Positions 6,187 to 14,508 of a stretch of DNA of 64,000 bases are shown piece by piece; positions within the stretch are counted from its first letter, which is position 1, and each line of letters opens with the position of its first letter. The DNA is from Kocuria rosea subsp. polaris (GTDB lineage: Bacteria; Actinomycetota; Actinomycetes; Actinomycetales; Micrococcaceae). Location of the stretch: contig NZ_LQBK01000022.1 in NCBI RefSeq assembly GCF_001483755.1, forward strand, positions 9,992 through 73,991, given 5' to 3'. The position numbers and the translations under genes were made by a program. Below the pieces are notes generated by a model that had not been told where the DNA came from, made no database searches, and saw only the letters and a list, made by a program, of their open reading frames with translations.

Positions 6187-8682
6187 GTGCACGACGCCGC
6201 ACCCGCACCGACCCTGGAGGGCACCCTGGTACCCATCACCCGACGACGCGCGCGCCCCTCCGCCGCGGCGGCGTCGATCCTGTTGCTGCTCGTGCTCCTC
6301 GTCGCACCGGCCGGCCCGGCCCGGGCGGCGGAGCACGCCGAGCCCGACGGCCCGTATCTGGGGGCGCTGCTGGACTGGGGCGAGGACACGGCGGCCGGCC
6401 ACGCCGAGCGCCTCGGCGCACCGGCGGCCGTGTACGGCCGGCCGGTTCCGCTGCCGATGAGCGAGCAGGAGCAGGGCCACCTGCGGGACTACTTCTCCCA
6501 GGTCTCCGGGCAGGGCGCCCACGCCCTGCTCACGATCCGTCCCGAGATCTCGCTCGGCCGGGTGGACGAGGCACGGGCCGCCGTCCTGGCGGAGCAGCTG
6601 GCGGACGCCGCCGAGGGATACGCCGGCAGGCTCTTCGTCCGCTTCGCCCCGCAGATGAACGCCTCCTGGGTGCCGTGGGGGCAGCAGCCCCGGGCGTACA
6701 CGGAGGCGTTCCGGACGGTGGCGGCCGCCGTGGACGCCGAGCTCGGGGAGCCGGTCATGGTCTGGTCGCCCACGGCCGGCACGGACTACCCCTTCCGCGC
6801 CCCGTCCGGCGACCCTCCGCCGGGTGCTGACCTGGCGTCCCTGGACACGAGCGGCGACGGCGTCTGGGACCATGACGACGACCCCTACGGTCCCTACTAT
6901 CCGGGCGACGACCTCGTCGACTGGGTCGGTCTCGTGGCCCCGCACGACGAGACGGGCAGCGGACCGGCCCGCAACGTCATGCCCTCGCCGGGGTCGTTCG
7001 GCGCCCTGCTGGGATCCGCGGGAGGGGCGGGGCCGTCGGAGGAGGACGACTTCTACGCCGCCTACGCCCTCGGCCGCGAGAAACCGCTCATGGTCGAGAC
7101 GGGGGCCTTCTACAGCCCGGGAGCGGGCGGCCCGTCCGAGGAGGACATCAAGTCGGCCTGGTGGGACCAGGTGCTCGCCACGGTCTCCTCGGGCGACCAC
7201 GACCGCGTCCGCGCGGTGGTGTGGAACGAGACGGTCGAGCAGCGCGAGAACGGTGCGGTGACCGTTGACTGGAGGATCACGGCCGACCCCGCCCTGGCCT
7301 CGGCGGCCGGCGACCGGATGCAGGACTCCGCCCTGGTCACCGGGCCCGTCACCGAACGGTCGGATCTGCCGGGCGCCGGTCCCGCGGCGACGGGGTCCGT
7401 GCTCCAGGGCCCGGCCGCGTGGGCAGGGGCGCTCGCCGTGCCGGCCCTGGCGACGCTGCTGTGGGTCCTCCCGCTCCGGGGGCCGGCGAGGGCGTGGGCG
7501 TACGCGGACCCCTCCCGGCGGGACCTCCGCATCGACATGCTGCGCGGGGCGGCCATCGTGTTCGTGGTGGTCAACCACGTGGGGATCACCTCGGTGTTCC
7601 AGCTGCTGACGCAGGAGACCGTCGGCGTCGTCTCGGGGGCCGAGCTGTTCGTCCTGCTCTCCGGGGCGGTCCTGGGCATGGTGCACGGGCCGCGGGCCAA
7701 GGACGAAATCGGGGTCGTGGTCGACCGCACGACCTCGCGGGCCTGGAAGCTCTACGTGACCGCCCTGGTCGTGGTGCTGGCCGTCTACGGGCCCAGCCTG
7801 CTCCCCTTCCTGGACGCGGGCGCCGTGACCACCTTCACGGACCAGGGCACCGGGGCCGCCGGGGTCGGTGCCGCGGGCGCCACGTACGACCTCTACTCCG
7901 GGATGGACGGACTCCTGCAGTTCCCCGTTCCCGCCCACCTGATCCCGTCGCTGTTCCTGCTGCAGATCGGCCCGTGGCAGTTCGACATCATGGGGCTGTA
8001 CGTGGTCCTGCTGCTGGTGAGCCCCCTGGTCCTCGCCGCCCTGGCGCGCGGTCGCGCGTGGCTGGTCCTCACCGTCAGCCTGGCCCTCTACGCGACGGGC
8101 ACCGTCTTCCGGATCCGGCTGCTGCCGTCCCAGTTCGAGGACTCGTTCCCCCTGCTGGTGTGGCAGGTGCTGTTCGTCCTCGGCATGACGGCCGGCCACC
8201 ACCGGCGGCAGCTCGTCGACTGGTTCTCCCGGCACCGCCCCGTGCTGGGGGCCTGCCTCGCGACGGCCGTCGCCCTCGCGCTCTTCTCCTGGACCAGCCC
8301 GTACCTCACCAACGCCTACGACGTCCGGCTGGCCCTGCTGCCGGAGTCGACGTTCCGCACGGTCTACGACGCCTTCTTCGGGCGGACCTACCTGGGGATC
8401 GGCCGGCTGGTGAACGTGCTCCTCGTGGTGGTGGCCGGCTACACCGTGCTCAGTGCCTACTGGCGCCCGCTCGAGCGCGCGCTCGGATGGTTCCTCGTCC
8501 CCCTGGGGCAGGCCACCCTGTACGTGTTCGTCATGCACGTGTTCCTGATCCTGGCCGTGGCCAACGTTCCCGCCCTGCAGCAGGGGAACCTGTGGGTCAA
8601 CACCGTCGCCTATGTCCTGGTCCTCGGCCTGCTGTGGGGCATGGTCCGGACCGGGTTCCTGTTCCGGCTCGTCCCCCGGTGA
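6187..8682 (+). CDS. GH26-like domain fused to an OpgC-family membrane acyltransferase
   Basis: About 831 aa. After a signal-peptide-like segment ending in ARAAEH comes a GH26 (beta-mannanase-like) domain, about residues 50-420, then an OpgC/acyltransferase-3 membrane domain from about residue 445 that opens with DMLRGAAIVFVVVNH and has roughly ten transmembrane helices. In GH26 enzymes the acid/base Glu lies in a HEMN motif; here it reads APQMNASW, so Gln156 replaces Glu, while the nucleophile-type Glu304 (MVETGAF) is kept. The GH26 part may therefore bind rather than cut glycan. OpgC proteins add succinyl or other acyl groups to extracytoplasmic glucans. The start is uncertain: GTG 6187 is used here; ATG 6079 and a CTG at 6226 with GGAGG 5 nt upstream are alternatives. 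Confidence 0.82.
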   Translation: MHDAAPAPTLEGTLVPITRRRARPSAAAASILLLLVLLVAPAGPARAAEHAEPDGPYLGALLDWGEDTAAGHAERLGAPAAVYGRPVPLPMSEQEQGHLRDYFSQVSGQGAHALLTIRPEISLGRVDEARAAVLAEQLADAAEGYAGRLFVRFAPQMNASWVPWGQQPRAYTEAFRTVAAAVDAELGEPVMVWSPTAGTDYPFRAPSGDPPPGADLASLDTSGDGVWDHDDDPYGPYYPGDDLVDWVGLVAPHDETGSGPARNVMPSPGSFGALLGSAGGAGPSEEDDFYAAYALGREKPLMVETGAFYSPGAGGPSEEDIKSAWWDQVLATVSSGDHDRVRAVVWNETVEQRENGAVTVDWRITADPALASAAGDRMQDSALVTGPVTERSDLPGAGPAATGSVLQGPAAWAGALAVPALATLLWVLPLRGPARAWAYADPSRRDLRIDMLRGAAIVFVVVNHVGITSVFQLLTQETVGVVSGAELFVLLSGAVLGMVHGPRAKDEIGVVVDRTTSRAWKLYVTALVVVLAVYGPSLLPFLDAGAVTTFTDQGTGAAGVGAAGATYDLYSGMDGLLQFPVPAHLIPSLFLLQIGPWQFDIMGLYVVLLLVSPLVLAALARGRAWLVLTVSLALYATGTVFRIRLLPSQFEDSFPLLVWQVLFVLGMTAGHHRRQLVDWFSRHRPVLGACLATAVALALFSWTSPYLTNAYDVRLALLPESTFRTVYDAFFGRTYLGIGRLVNVLLVVVAGYTVLSAYWRPLERALGWFLVPLGQATLYVFVMHVFLILAVANVPALQQGNLWVNTVAYVLVLGLLWGMVRTGFLFRLVPR

Positions 8683-8695
8683 GATCCCGGGGGCC

Positions 8696-8751
8696 GGGCG
8701 GATCCGGCCGGGCGGGTCCGGCCGGGCGGATCCGGCCGGGCGGGTCCGGCC
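8696..8751 (+). repeat. Perfect 28-bp tandem duplication built of 14-mers
   Basis: Two identical 28-bp copies (8696-8723, 8724-8751). Each is made of two near-identical 14-mers, GGGCGGATCCGGCC and GGGCGGGTCCGGCC. It starts 13 bp after the acyltransferase stop. Confidence 0.85.
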
Positions 8752-8965
8752 GAGAGGATCGGGGGTGCGGCGAGCGGACGGACCGCCGTTCATGACGGCC
8801 GGTCACTGCCTCCGGCCAGCACGTATGACGCCGCCGGCACGGACCCGGGGCGACGGTGGCCGCCGGATGCTAGTTTGCGGCTGCTCATTCTCGTCGTTCC
8901 GGCGAGGCGCCACCCCCAGCGCGCTCGCCGTCGGCGGAGAGCCCGCTCCCCCCGGAAGGCCCCCC

Positions 8966-10021
8966 ATGCCTGCTCCCGTTCCTCCCCGTGCCCTGTTCTC
9001 CCTCACGGCCGCCGCCGCCGCGGTCGCCCTGGGTCTGACGGCCGTCCCCGCGGCCCACGCCGGCCTGTCGGTCCACTCCCCGAGCGGTCCGACGGCGCTC
9101 GCCGCGGCGAAGAAGCCGGTCCGGTCCGTCGCGGTCGCGCCGGCCGAACCCCAGCTCCGCACGTGCCCGCTGCGCTTCGGCGTCGGCACGGCCGGTGGTC
9201 CCGGGGCCTCCGCCGAGCTCGCCGAGGTGGCCGCGCTGACCGGGGAGAAGCCCTCGATCGTGCTCTCCTACAAGGACTTCCGCCAGCCCGTGCCCTACTG
9301 GGAGCTGGAACAGACCCGCGCGTCCGGGGCGACCACCCTCCTGACCTGGGAGCCGTGGGTCTGGGGCGGCGGGACCGACCAGCCCGCCCACTCCCTGGAC
9401 GCGATCGCCTCGGGCGCCCACGACGCCCACATCACCGACTGGGCCACCCGTCTGGCCGACTGGGGCTCCCCGGTGATGCTGCGCTTCGGCCACGAGATGA
9501 ACGGGAACTGGTACCCGTGGTCCGAGGGGGTCAACGGCAACGGCGCCGGGGACTACGTGGCCGCCTGGCGGCACGTCCACGACATCTTCACCGCTGCCGG
9601 GGCGGACAACGTCCAGTGGGTGTGGAACCCGAACGTCCCGTACTACGGGTCCACACCCCTGGACGGGCTCTACCCCGGCGCCGGGTACGTGGACGTCGTC
9701 GCCCTGGACGGCTACAACTGGGGCACCTCCCAGACGTGGTCCAGCTGGCAGCAGCCGTGGGACCTGTTCGCCTACGGGCTGTCCGAGATGCGGCGCCTGG
9801 CCCCGGGCAAGGAGATCATCGTCGCCGAGACCGCCGGCGCCGAGGCCGGGGGCTCCAAGGCCGAGTGGAACGCCCACCTGGTGCACTACTTGGCGCAGCA
9901 GCCCGACGTCACGGGCCTCGTCTGGTTCCACCTGGACAAGGAGGTGGACTGGCGGATCGACTCCTCCACCGCATCGGCCCAGTCCCTGGCGGCCGAGCTC
10001 GCGAAGCGCCCCTGTCCGTGA
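8966..10021 (+). CDS. Secreted glycoside hydrolase family 26 (beta-mannanase-like)
   Basis: A 351 aa exported glycosidase. The ATG at 8966 gives a clean Sec signal peptide (hydrophobic core about residues 10-24, cleavage near AAHA at 28-32). The GH26 catalytic signature RFGHEMNGNWYPW contains acid/base Glu177, and IIVAETAG contains nucleophile Glu288, so both catalytic residues are present. Family members hydrolyse beta-1,4-mannans or mixed-linked glucans. It lies 283 nt after the GH26-like/OpgC gene, which carries a degenerate copy of the same domain, suggesting duplication followed by divergence. An endogenous exopolysaccharide or a dietary mannan are both possible targets. Confidence 0.9.
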   Translation: MPAPVPPRALFSLTAAAAAVALGLTAVPAAHAGLSVHSPSGPTALAAAKKPVRSVAVAPAEPQLRTCPLRFGVGTAGGPGASAELAEVAALTGEKPSIVLSYKDFRQPVPYWELEQTRASGATTLLTWEPWVWGGGTDQPAHSLDAIASGAHDAHITDWATRLADWGSPVMLRFGHEMNGNWYPWSEGVNGNGAGDYVAAWRHVHDIFTAAGADNVQWVWNPNVPYYGSTPLDGLYPGAGYVDVVALDGYNWGTSQTWSSWQQPWDLFAYGLSEMRRLAPGKEIIVAETAGAEAGGSKAEWNAHLVHYLAQQPDVTGLVWFHLDKEVDWRIDSSTASAQSLAAELAKRPCP

Positions 10022-10095
10022 CGGCGGTGGCACGGCGCGCCACACGGTGTCACGCGAATCACAAAAGCAAACCGTCCGTGTAGCGTGACCCCCAC

Positions 10096-10142
10096 GACCG
10101 GCGCCGTGCCACCGCTCATCCGGAGGTGGCACGGCGCCGGTC
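10096..10142 (+). terminator. Large perfect hairpin between the GH26 gene and the lipoprotein gene
   Basis: An 18-bp perfect stem (10096-10113 with 10125-10142) around an 11-nt loop, 75 nt after the GH26 stop and 35 nt before the lipoprotein ATG. No T-tract. It may terminate the upstream transcript or form part of the next leader. Confidence 0.6.
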
Positions 10143-10176
10143 GGTCCCCCCCAGGACCGTGTCGAGGAGTCCCCCC

Positions 10177-10812
10177 ATGGCAGTCACCTTCCCCCCACCA
10201 CCCGGCCGCCGGCTCGGACCCGTCTGCGCCGCCCTGCTCGTCGTCGCGCTGGCGGGATGCGCCGAGAACGAGGGGCCGAGTGCCACCACGGCCCCCAGCA
10301 CGAGCCCGCCCGCGGTCTCGGACGGGCCCGCGCCCACGGCGACCGGCGCTGCCGCGACGCCGAGCGCCGGCCCCGCGCCGTCGGGCAACGACGTGGCCCC
10401 CTACGACGCCACCTCCACGCGGGACGCCGCCGGGTCCTTCGGCACGGCCCAGCGGCTCGACGGCTCCCTGGAGGCCGTGGTGGAAGGCCCCCGCCCCGCG
10501 ACCACGGGGGAGCGTCCCGTCCGGGCCGCTCCGGGCACCCCGGTCCAGGTGTTCACGCTGACCCTCACCAACACCGGCAGCACCCCGGTCGACGCCGTGC
10601 CGTGGTCCTTCCCGGTCGCCGTCGCCGGTGCGGAGCCGGCGGTCCCCGTCTTCGACGAGTCCCTGGGCGTGCCGATGGAGACCTTTCCGACCATCGCCCC
10701 CGGGGAGAGCGCCTCCCTCGAGGTCGCCTTCGCCGCGGCGCACGACGCCGAGCTGGCCGTGCGCGTCTTCGCCACCACCACCCCCGACCACTACGTCGAG
10801 TTCACCGACTGA
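10177..10812 (+). CDS. Putative lipoprotein with a DUF4352-like domain
   Basis: A 211 aa predicted lipoprotein. The signal ends in the lipobox LAGC with the lipidated Cys at residue 28; the ATG at 10177 follows GAGGAG. A Thr/Pro/Ala-rich linker (about 30-90) leads to a beta-sandwich region with VFTLTLTNTGSTPVDAVPW, the pattern of DUF4352/immunoprotective extracellular domains, and GESASLEVAFAAAHDAELAV near the end. The function is unknown; such domains are usually surface binding modules. It is 21 nt upstream of the LGFP-repeat gene, so the two are probably one operon. Confidence 0.78.
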   Translation: MAVTFPPPPGRRLGPVCAALLVVALAGCAENEGPSATTAPSTSPPAVSDGPAPTATGAAATPSAGPAPSGNDVAPYDATSTRDAAGSFGTAQRLDGSLEAVVEGPRPATTGERPVRAAPGTPVQVFTLTLTNTGSTPVDAVPWSFPVAVAGAEPAVPVFDESLGVPMETFPTIAPGESASLEVAFAAAHDAELAVRVFATTTPDHYVEFTD

Positions 10813-10833
10813 TCGCCCAGCAAGGGACCCCCC

Positions 10834-13062
10834 ATGAAGATCTCAGCTCTGCGCATCCCCGCCGCGGTCGCGGCCTGTTTCGCGGTCGTGCTCGCCGGTG
10901 CCCCGGGGGCGTCCGCGGCCCCGTCCGCTCCCGCTCCCGGCGTCTCGGCCGGTCCGACGACGACGCCCGGTCCCGCCGCGGGCACCGTCGCGGCAGCCGT
11001 CCGGCTCGAGCCGGTGGACGACGCGTCCACCGTGCCCGCCGGGCGCACCGCACTCCTCGACGTCCTGTCCAACGACGGCCTCGACGAGCCCTCGGCGGTG
11101 CGGCTCCGGCTCGTGGACCCCGCGGCCGACGACCCCGACGACGAGCTCGTCGATGCACTGCGCACGGACCTCGGGTCCCTGCGCGTGGTGTCCCCGGACG
11201 CGGAGTCCGAGTCCCTGCCCGAGGACTGGGAGCTCCCCGGGCACCCGGTCCTCGCCCTGGAGCCCTCCCCGGACCGGCCGGCCGACGCCCCGCCGGTGGA
11301 GGTGGCCTACGCGGTGGTGGACGCCTCGGGCGCCGAGGCGCGGGCCGTGCTCACGGTCGCCCCCGACCTCGAGAGCCAGGCGCCCCCGGGCCCCTCCGCC
11401 GGGCCCACCGGCCCGGCGGAGGAGAAGCTGCCGGCAGATCCGACGGGCTCGGCCGGACCGATCGCCCCGGCCGAGCGGGCGGTCACCGCCGAGCCGACCG
11501 CGGAGCCATCCGCGGGAGCGGAGCCCGCCGAGGAGCGAGCGGCCGCACCGGAGGCCGGGTCGCAGGAGACGGCGGCCGCGGCCGCCGCGGAGGACGTGGA
11601 CGTGCCCGTCGAGATCCGGGAGGCGCTCGAGGCCGCCGCGGTCCGGGCGGCGGCCCGGACCGGGGCGCCCACTGCGGGGATGCGCCCCTGGAAGGGCGGC
11701 TGGGAGTGGCCGCACGAGCGGGGCGTGGTCCTGTGGTCGGAGGCGCACGGCGCGCACTTCGTGCAGCTCCGGGGCGCGATCGGCCACCGCTGGACCCTCG
11801 GGGGCGGGGTCGACACCCTGGGCTGGCCCGTCGACGACGAGTCCTGCCACCTCGTGGGCGGCGGGTGCCGGCAGTCCTTCTCGAAGAACCGCACGGTCTT
11901 CTGGACCTCAGCCACGGGGGCCCGGACCGTGAACATGCGGGGCGCGATCGGCCACAAGTGGATCCGCGGCGGGCGCGAGGCCGGGACCTACGGGTACCCC
12001 ACCACCGACGAGATCTGCGGGTCGTCCGGCGGGTGCCGGCAGTCCTTCTCGAACAACCGCACGGTCTTCTGGACCTCAGCCACGGGGGCCCGGACCGTGA
12101 ACACCCGGGGCGCGATCGGCCACAAGTGGATCCGCGGCGGGCGCGAGGCCGGGACCTACGGGTACCCCACCACCGACGAGATCTGCGGCCTGGCCGGGGG
12201 CGGGTGCCGGCAGTCCTTCACCAGGGCCCACACGATCTACTGGAGCTCCGCCACCGGAGCGCGGGCCGTGAAGACGAACGGTGCCATCGGGCAGCGGTGG
12301 ATCGCCACGGGACGCGAGCGGGGCTCCCTCGGCTACCCCGTCACGGACGAGATCGGCACCGGGAGCGTGCACCAGACCTTCCAGCGGGGACTCGTCACCT
12401 GGAGCCGCGCCACCGGGGCGCGGACGCACCTGTTCCGCGGGGAGTGCCACCACCTCAACACGGGGCGCTCCGTGCAGCCGACCCGCAACGCGGCGCGCGT
12501 GTCCCTGACCATCGCGGAGGGCTACGGGCGCTCCCAGGCCACCTTCGTCAACTGCGTGCGCATCGGCGGCAGCTACGTGGAGGAGTGGCGGACGTCGGCC
12601 TACGTGGGCGCGAGCGGCTTCAAGCGCCCTGGCGTGCCCTCGGGGCACACGCAGTACCTGTACTCGCCGCAGGGCTCGTACTCGGTCACGGAGTCCTTCG
12701 GGGTCTACAACCCGGGCACCGCGCTTCCCTACCGGCAGCTCAACCCGAACTCCCGGTGGGGCGGGCGCCTGGGCACGCTCTACAACAAGTACTTCGAGTC
12801 GACCGGCTACACCTGGCCGGACGAGAACATGTGGTACTTCTCGCTCTCCGGCGACTACCGGCTGGGCGTGGTGATCAACTACAACCGCCCGCCGGACTCG
12901 ACCATCGTCCAGGGCAACGGCTTCGCGATCTTCCTGCACGCCAACAAGAAGCCCACCGCGGGGTGCATCGCCCTGCACGAGCACGAGGTGGCGCGGTACA
13001 TGCGCACCGCGCGGCCCGGTGACCGGATCATCATGGGCGTCCGGGCGGACCTGTTCCGCTGA
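10834..13062 (+). CDS. Secreted LGFP-repeat protein with C-terminal YkuD-like L,D-transpeptidase domain
   Basis: 742 aa. A signal peptide (about 1-29) is followed by a cadherin/Ig-like segment containing VDDASTVPAGRTALLDVLSN, a long Ala/Pro/Glu linker (about 180-280), four or five LGFP repeats (about 290-530, pattern GAIGHKWIRGGREAGTYGYP) and a C-terminal domain. That domain has FAIFLHANKKPTAGCIALHE, the His and Cys arrangement of YkuD-type transpeptidases, with Cys in AGCIA. LGFP repeats bind the envelope in actinobacteria; YkuD domains cross-link peptidoglycan or attach proteins to it. It probably anchors to the wall and remodels it. Two adjacent LGFP repeats are almost identical in DNA. 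Confidence 0.87.
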   Translation: MKISALRIPAAVAACFAVVLAGAPGASAAPSAPAPGVSAGPTTTPGPAAGTVAAAVRLEPVDDASTVPAGRTALLDVLSNDGLDEPSAVRLRLVDPAADDPDDELVDALRTDLGSLRVVSPDAESESLPEDWELPGHPVLALEPSPDRPADAPPVEVAYAVVDASGAEARAVLTVAPDLESQAPPGPSAGPTGPAEEKLPADPTGSAGPIAPAERAVTAEPTAEPSAGAEPAEERAAAPEAGSQETAAAAAAEDVDVPVEIREALEAAAVRAAARTGAPTAGMRPWKGGWEWPHERGVVLWSEAHGAHFVQLRGAIGHRWTLGGGVDTLGWPVDDESCHLVGGGCRQSFSKNRTVFWTSATGARTVNMRGAIGHKWIRGGREAGTYGYPTTDEICGSSGGCRQSFSNNRTVFWTSATGARTVNTRGAIGHKWIRGGREAGTYGYPTTDEICGLAGGGCRQSFTRAHTIYWSSATGARAVKTNGAIGQRWIATGRERGSLGYPVTDEIGTGSVHQTFQRGLVTWSRATGARTHLFRGECHHLNTGRSVQPTRNAARVSLTIAEGYGRSQATFVNCVRIGGSYVEEWRTSAYVGASGFKRPGVPSGHTQYLYSPQGSYSVTESFGVYNPGTALPYRQLNPNSRWGGRLGTLYNKYFESTGYTWPDENMWYFSLSGDYRLGVVINYNRPPDSTIVQGNGFAIFLHANKKPTAGCIALHEHEVARYMRTARPGDRIIMGVRADLFR
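11862..12200 (+). repeat. Recently duplicated LGFP repeat units
   Basis: The unit at 11862-12029 (168 bp, 56 aa) is repeated at 12030-12200 (171 bp). Over about 158 bp the copies differ only at the codons around 11885 and 11936, which is far closer than to the third unit starting at 12201. This points to recent in-frame duplication or gene conversion. Confidence 0.85.
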
Positions 13063-13070
13063 CGGCCCGC

Positions 13071-13113
13071 GACGTCAGGAGGGGACCGCACAGCGCGGTC
13101 CCCTCCTGACGTC
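13071..13113. terminator. Strong bidirectional hairpin
   Basis: A 19-bp perfect stem (13071-13089 with 13095-13113) around ACAGC, between the convergent stops of the LGFP gene and the TIGR03085 gene. Confidence 0.8.
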
Positions 13114-13140
13114 GTCTCCTGATGTCGTCGCGGCGCCGGG

Positions 13141-13743
13141 CTACTCGACCGTCTCCTCCACCTTGGCCTGACCACGGCGGCCGAGGGCCCACAGCAGCAG
13201 CTCGCTCGGCGCGGCGCGGAGCACGCGCACGGTCCCGGTCCGGCCGCGGCCGCCGCGGACGGCGCCGTAGGACGGGGCGATGAGCACCACGGTGTCCTCC
13301 TCATCCTTGAGCGCGACCTTGGCCAGCAGGCTCAGGGACCGCCACAGCGCCTGCTCCTCGTCGTGCAGCAGCGGACGCTCGTGCCACTGGGGCTGGGCCC
13401 GGCGGACGTCCTCGTGGTGGACGAAGTACTCCACGGTGTTCATCCGCTTGTCCACCGGCCCCAGCCGCGCGGGCGAGTACAGCGGAGGGTGCTCCACCTT
13501 CCGCACGAGCTCGTCCCACGGCTGGCTCGCGACGGCCTGCTCGGCACGGCGGGTGCGCTCGCCGAGCACGGGCACCCGCGGCAGCACCCTTCCGGCGAGC
13601 AGATCGGGGCGCCCCGCGCGCAGCACGAGGTGCACGGCGAGGTCACGGGTCCTCCAGCCTTCGCACAGGGTGGGGGCGTCAGGGCCCAGGCGGCGCAGGA
13701 GCGCGGCGAGGTGCCGGCGCTCGACGTTGGCGAAATTGGTCAC
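13141..13743 (-). CDS. TIGR03085 family metal-binding protein
   Basis: A 200 aa member of the DinB/mycothiol-dependent enzyme superfamily. Typical features are NVERRHLAALL at the start, CEGWRTRDLAVHLVLRAGRP, and MNTVEYFVHHEDVRRAQP, where His residues would ligate a divalent metal. Mycothiol is the actinobacterial thiol, and family members act in mycothiol-dependent isomerisation or detoxification; the substrate of TIGR03085 proteins is not known. The start is GTG at 13743-13741, with GAGGAGGA 5 nt upstream; the longer frame to 13908 is repeat-derived. Confidence 0.85.
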   Translation of the reverse strand: MTNFANVERRHLAALLRRLGPDAPTLCEGWRTRDLAVHLVLRAGRPDLLAGRVLPRVPVLGERTRRAEQAVASQPWDELVRKVEHPPLYSPARLGPVDKRMNTVEYFVHHEDVRRAQPQWHERPLLHDEEQALWRSLSLLAKVALKDEEDTVVLIAPSYGAVRGGRGRTGTVRVLRAAPSELLLWALGRRGQAKVEETVE

Positions 13744-13866
13744 GTGGATCCTCCTCGTGGCGCCGCCGCCGGTCGGCGGGGCCGTCCCGACGACCACGCT
13801 ATACCGGGCGCCCCGCCGCCAGGAACCGGCGCGGCGCGCTCCCGGACCGTCCGCGCGGGAGCGGCG

Positions 13867-14052
13867 GGGCCGGGCACCATTTGCGGGGGCCGGTGGGCCA
13901 GGCACCATTTGCGGGGGCCGGTGGGCCAGGCGCCATCTGCGGGGAACCAGTGGGCCCGGGCACCATCCGCGGGGAACCAGTGGGCCCGGGCACCATCCGC
14001 GGGGAACCGGTGGGGCCGGGCACCATCTGCGCGGGGCCGGCAGGTGCAGGCC
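13867..14052 (+). repeat. Minisatellite of 28-30 bp units
   Basis: Six or seven copies of a unit centred on GGGCCNGGCACCATNTGCGG, with CACCAT-type cores at 13875, 13903, 13931, 13961, 13991 and 14021 and a decayed copy at 14051. Spacing changes from 28 to 30 bp part way through. It fills the whole gap between two minus-strand genes and runs into the end of the DUF3817 gene. Confidence 0.85.
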
Positions 14053-14508
14053 TCAGCCGCGCGGGACCGGCGGGCCCAGATACAGGAGCACCGAGGCGAG
14101 GCCTGCGACCACGACCGCGCCCGCCGCCACCGCCAGCCACGGGCTGCGGAGGGACCAGGCCTCCAGCCTCTCCAGCACGGTGGTGGGACGGTCGCCGCCG
14201 GGGGCCAGGCGCCAGCCGCCCTCGAGCCGGCCCGAGCGCTGTGCACGGCGCTCGAAGGGGATCGTGGCGTACGGGACGAAGGCGCTCGCCAGGCCCAGCG
14301 CCCCGAAGCCCGCGGTCCACCGCTGGTCCACCCAGACGAAACAGGTCACCACGCAGTACCCCAGGAACACCAGCCCGTGCAGCATGCCGAAGACGGGGAC
14401 GAAGGCCGCCGAGACCCCCGTGTACTTCAGGACCATGCCGAGGATCAGCAGCGTCCAGGTCACCGCCTCTGCGAGGGCGAAGCGTCCGTAGAGCTCACGG
14501 GGTGTCAT
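14053..14508 (-). CDS. DUF3817 domain membrane protein
   Basis: A 151 aa integral membrane protein. The opening LYGRFALAEAVTWTLLILGM, the KYTG after it, and VFGMLHGLVFLGYCVV match the DUF3817 family, with about three helices in the first 90 residues. An extra C-terminal helix (about 125-145) follows a basic loop. The function of the family is unknown. The C-terminal codons are written over the end of the minisatellite, so the exact C-terminus may vary between strains. Confidence 0.82.
   Translation of the reverse strand: MTPRELYGRFALAEAVTWTLLILGMVLKYTGVSAAFVPVFGMLHGLVFLGYCVVTCFVWVDQRWTAGFGALGLASAFVPYATIPFERRAQRSGRLEGGWRLAPGGDRPTTVLERLEAWSLRSPWLAVAAGAVVVAGLASVLLYLGPPVPRG

Noticed and set aside
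6082-8793. 903-codon minus-strand open frame opposite the GH26-OpgC gene
   Set aside because: Shadow of the real gene; no signal, domain or ribosome site.
13867-14075. Possible CRISPR array
   Set aside because: Units are contiguous and similar throughout, with no unique spacers and no cas genes; a minisatellite is the better description.
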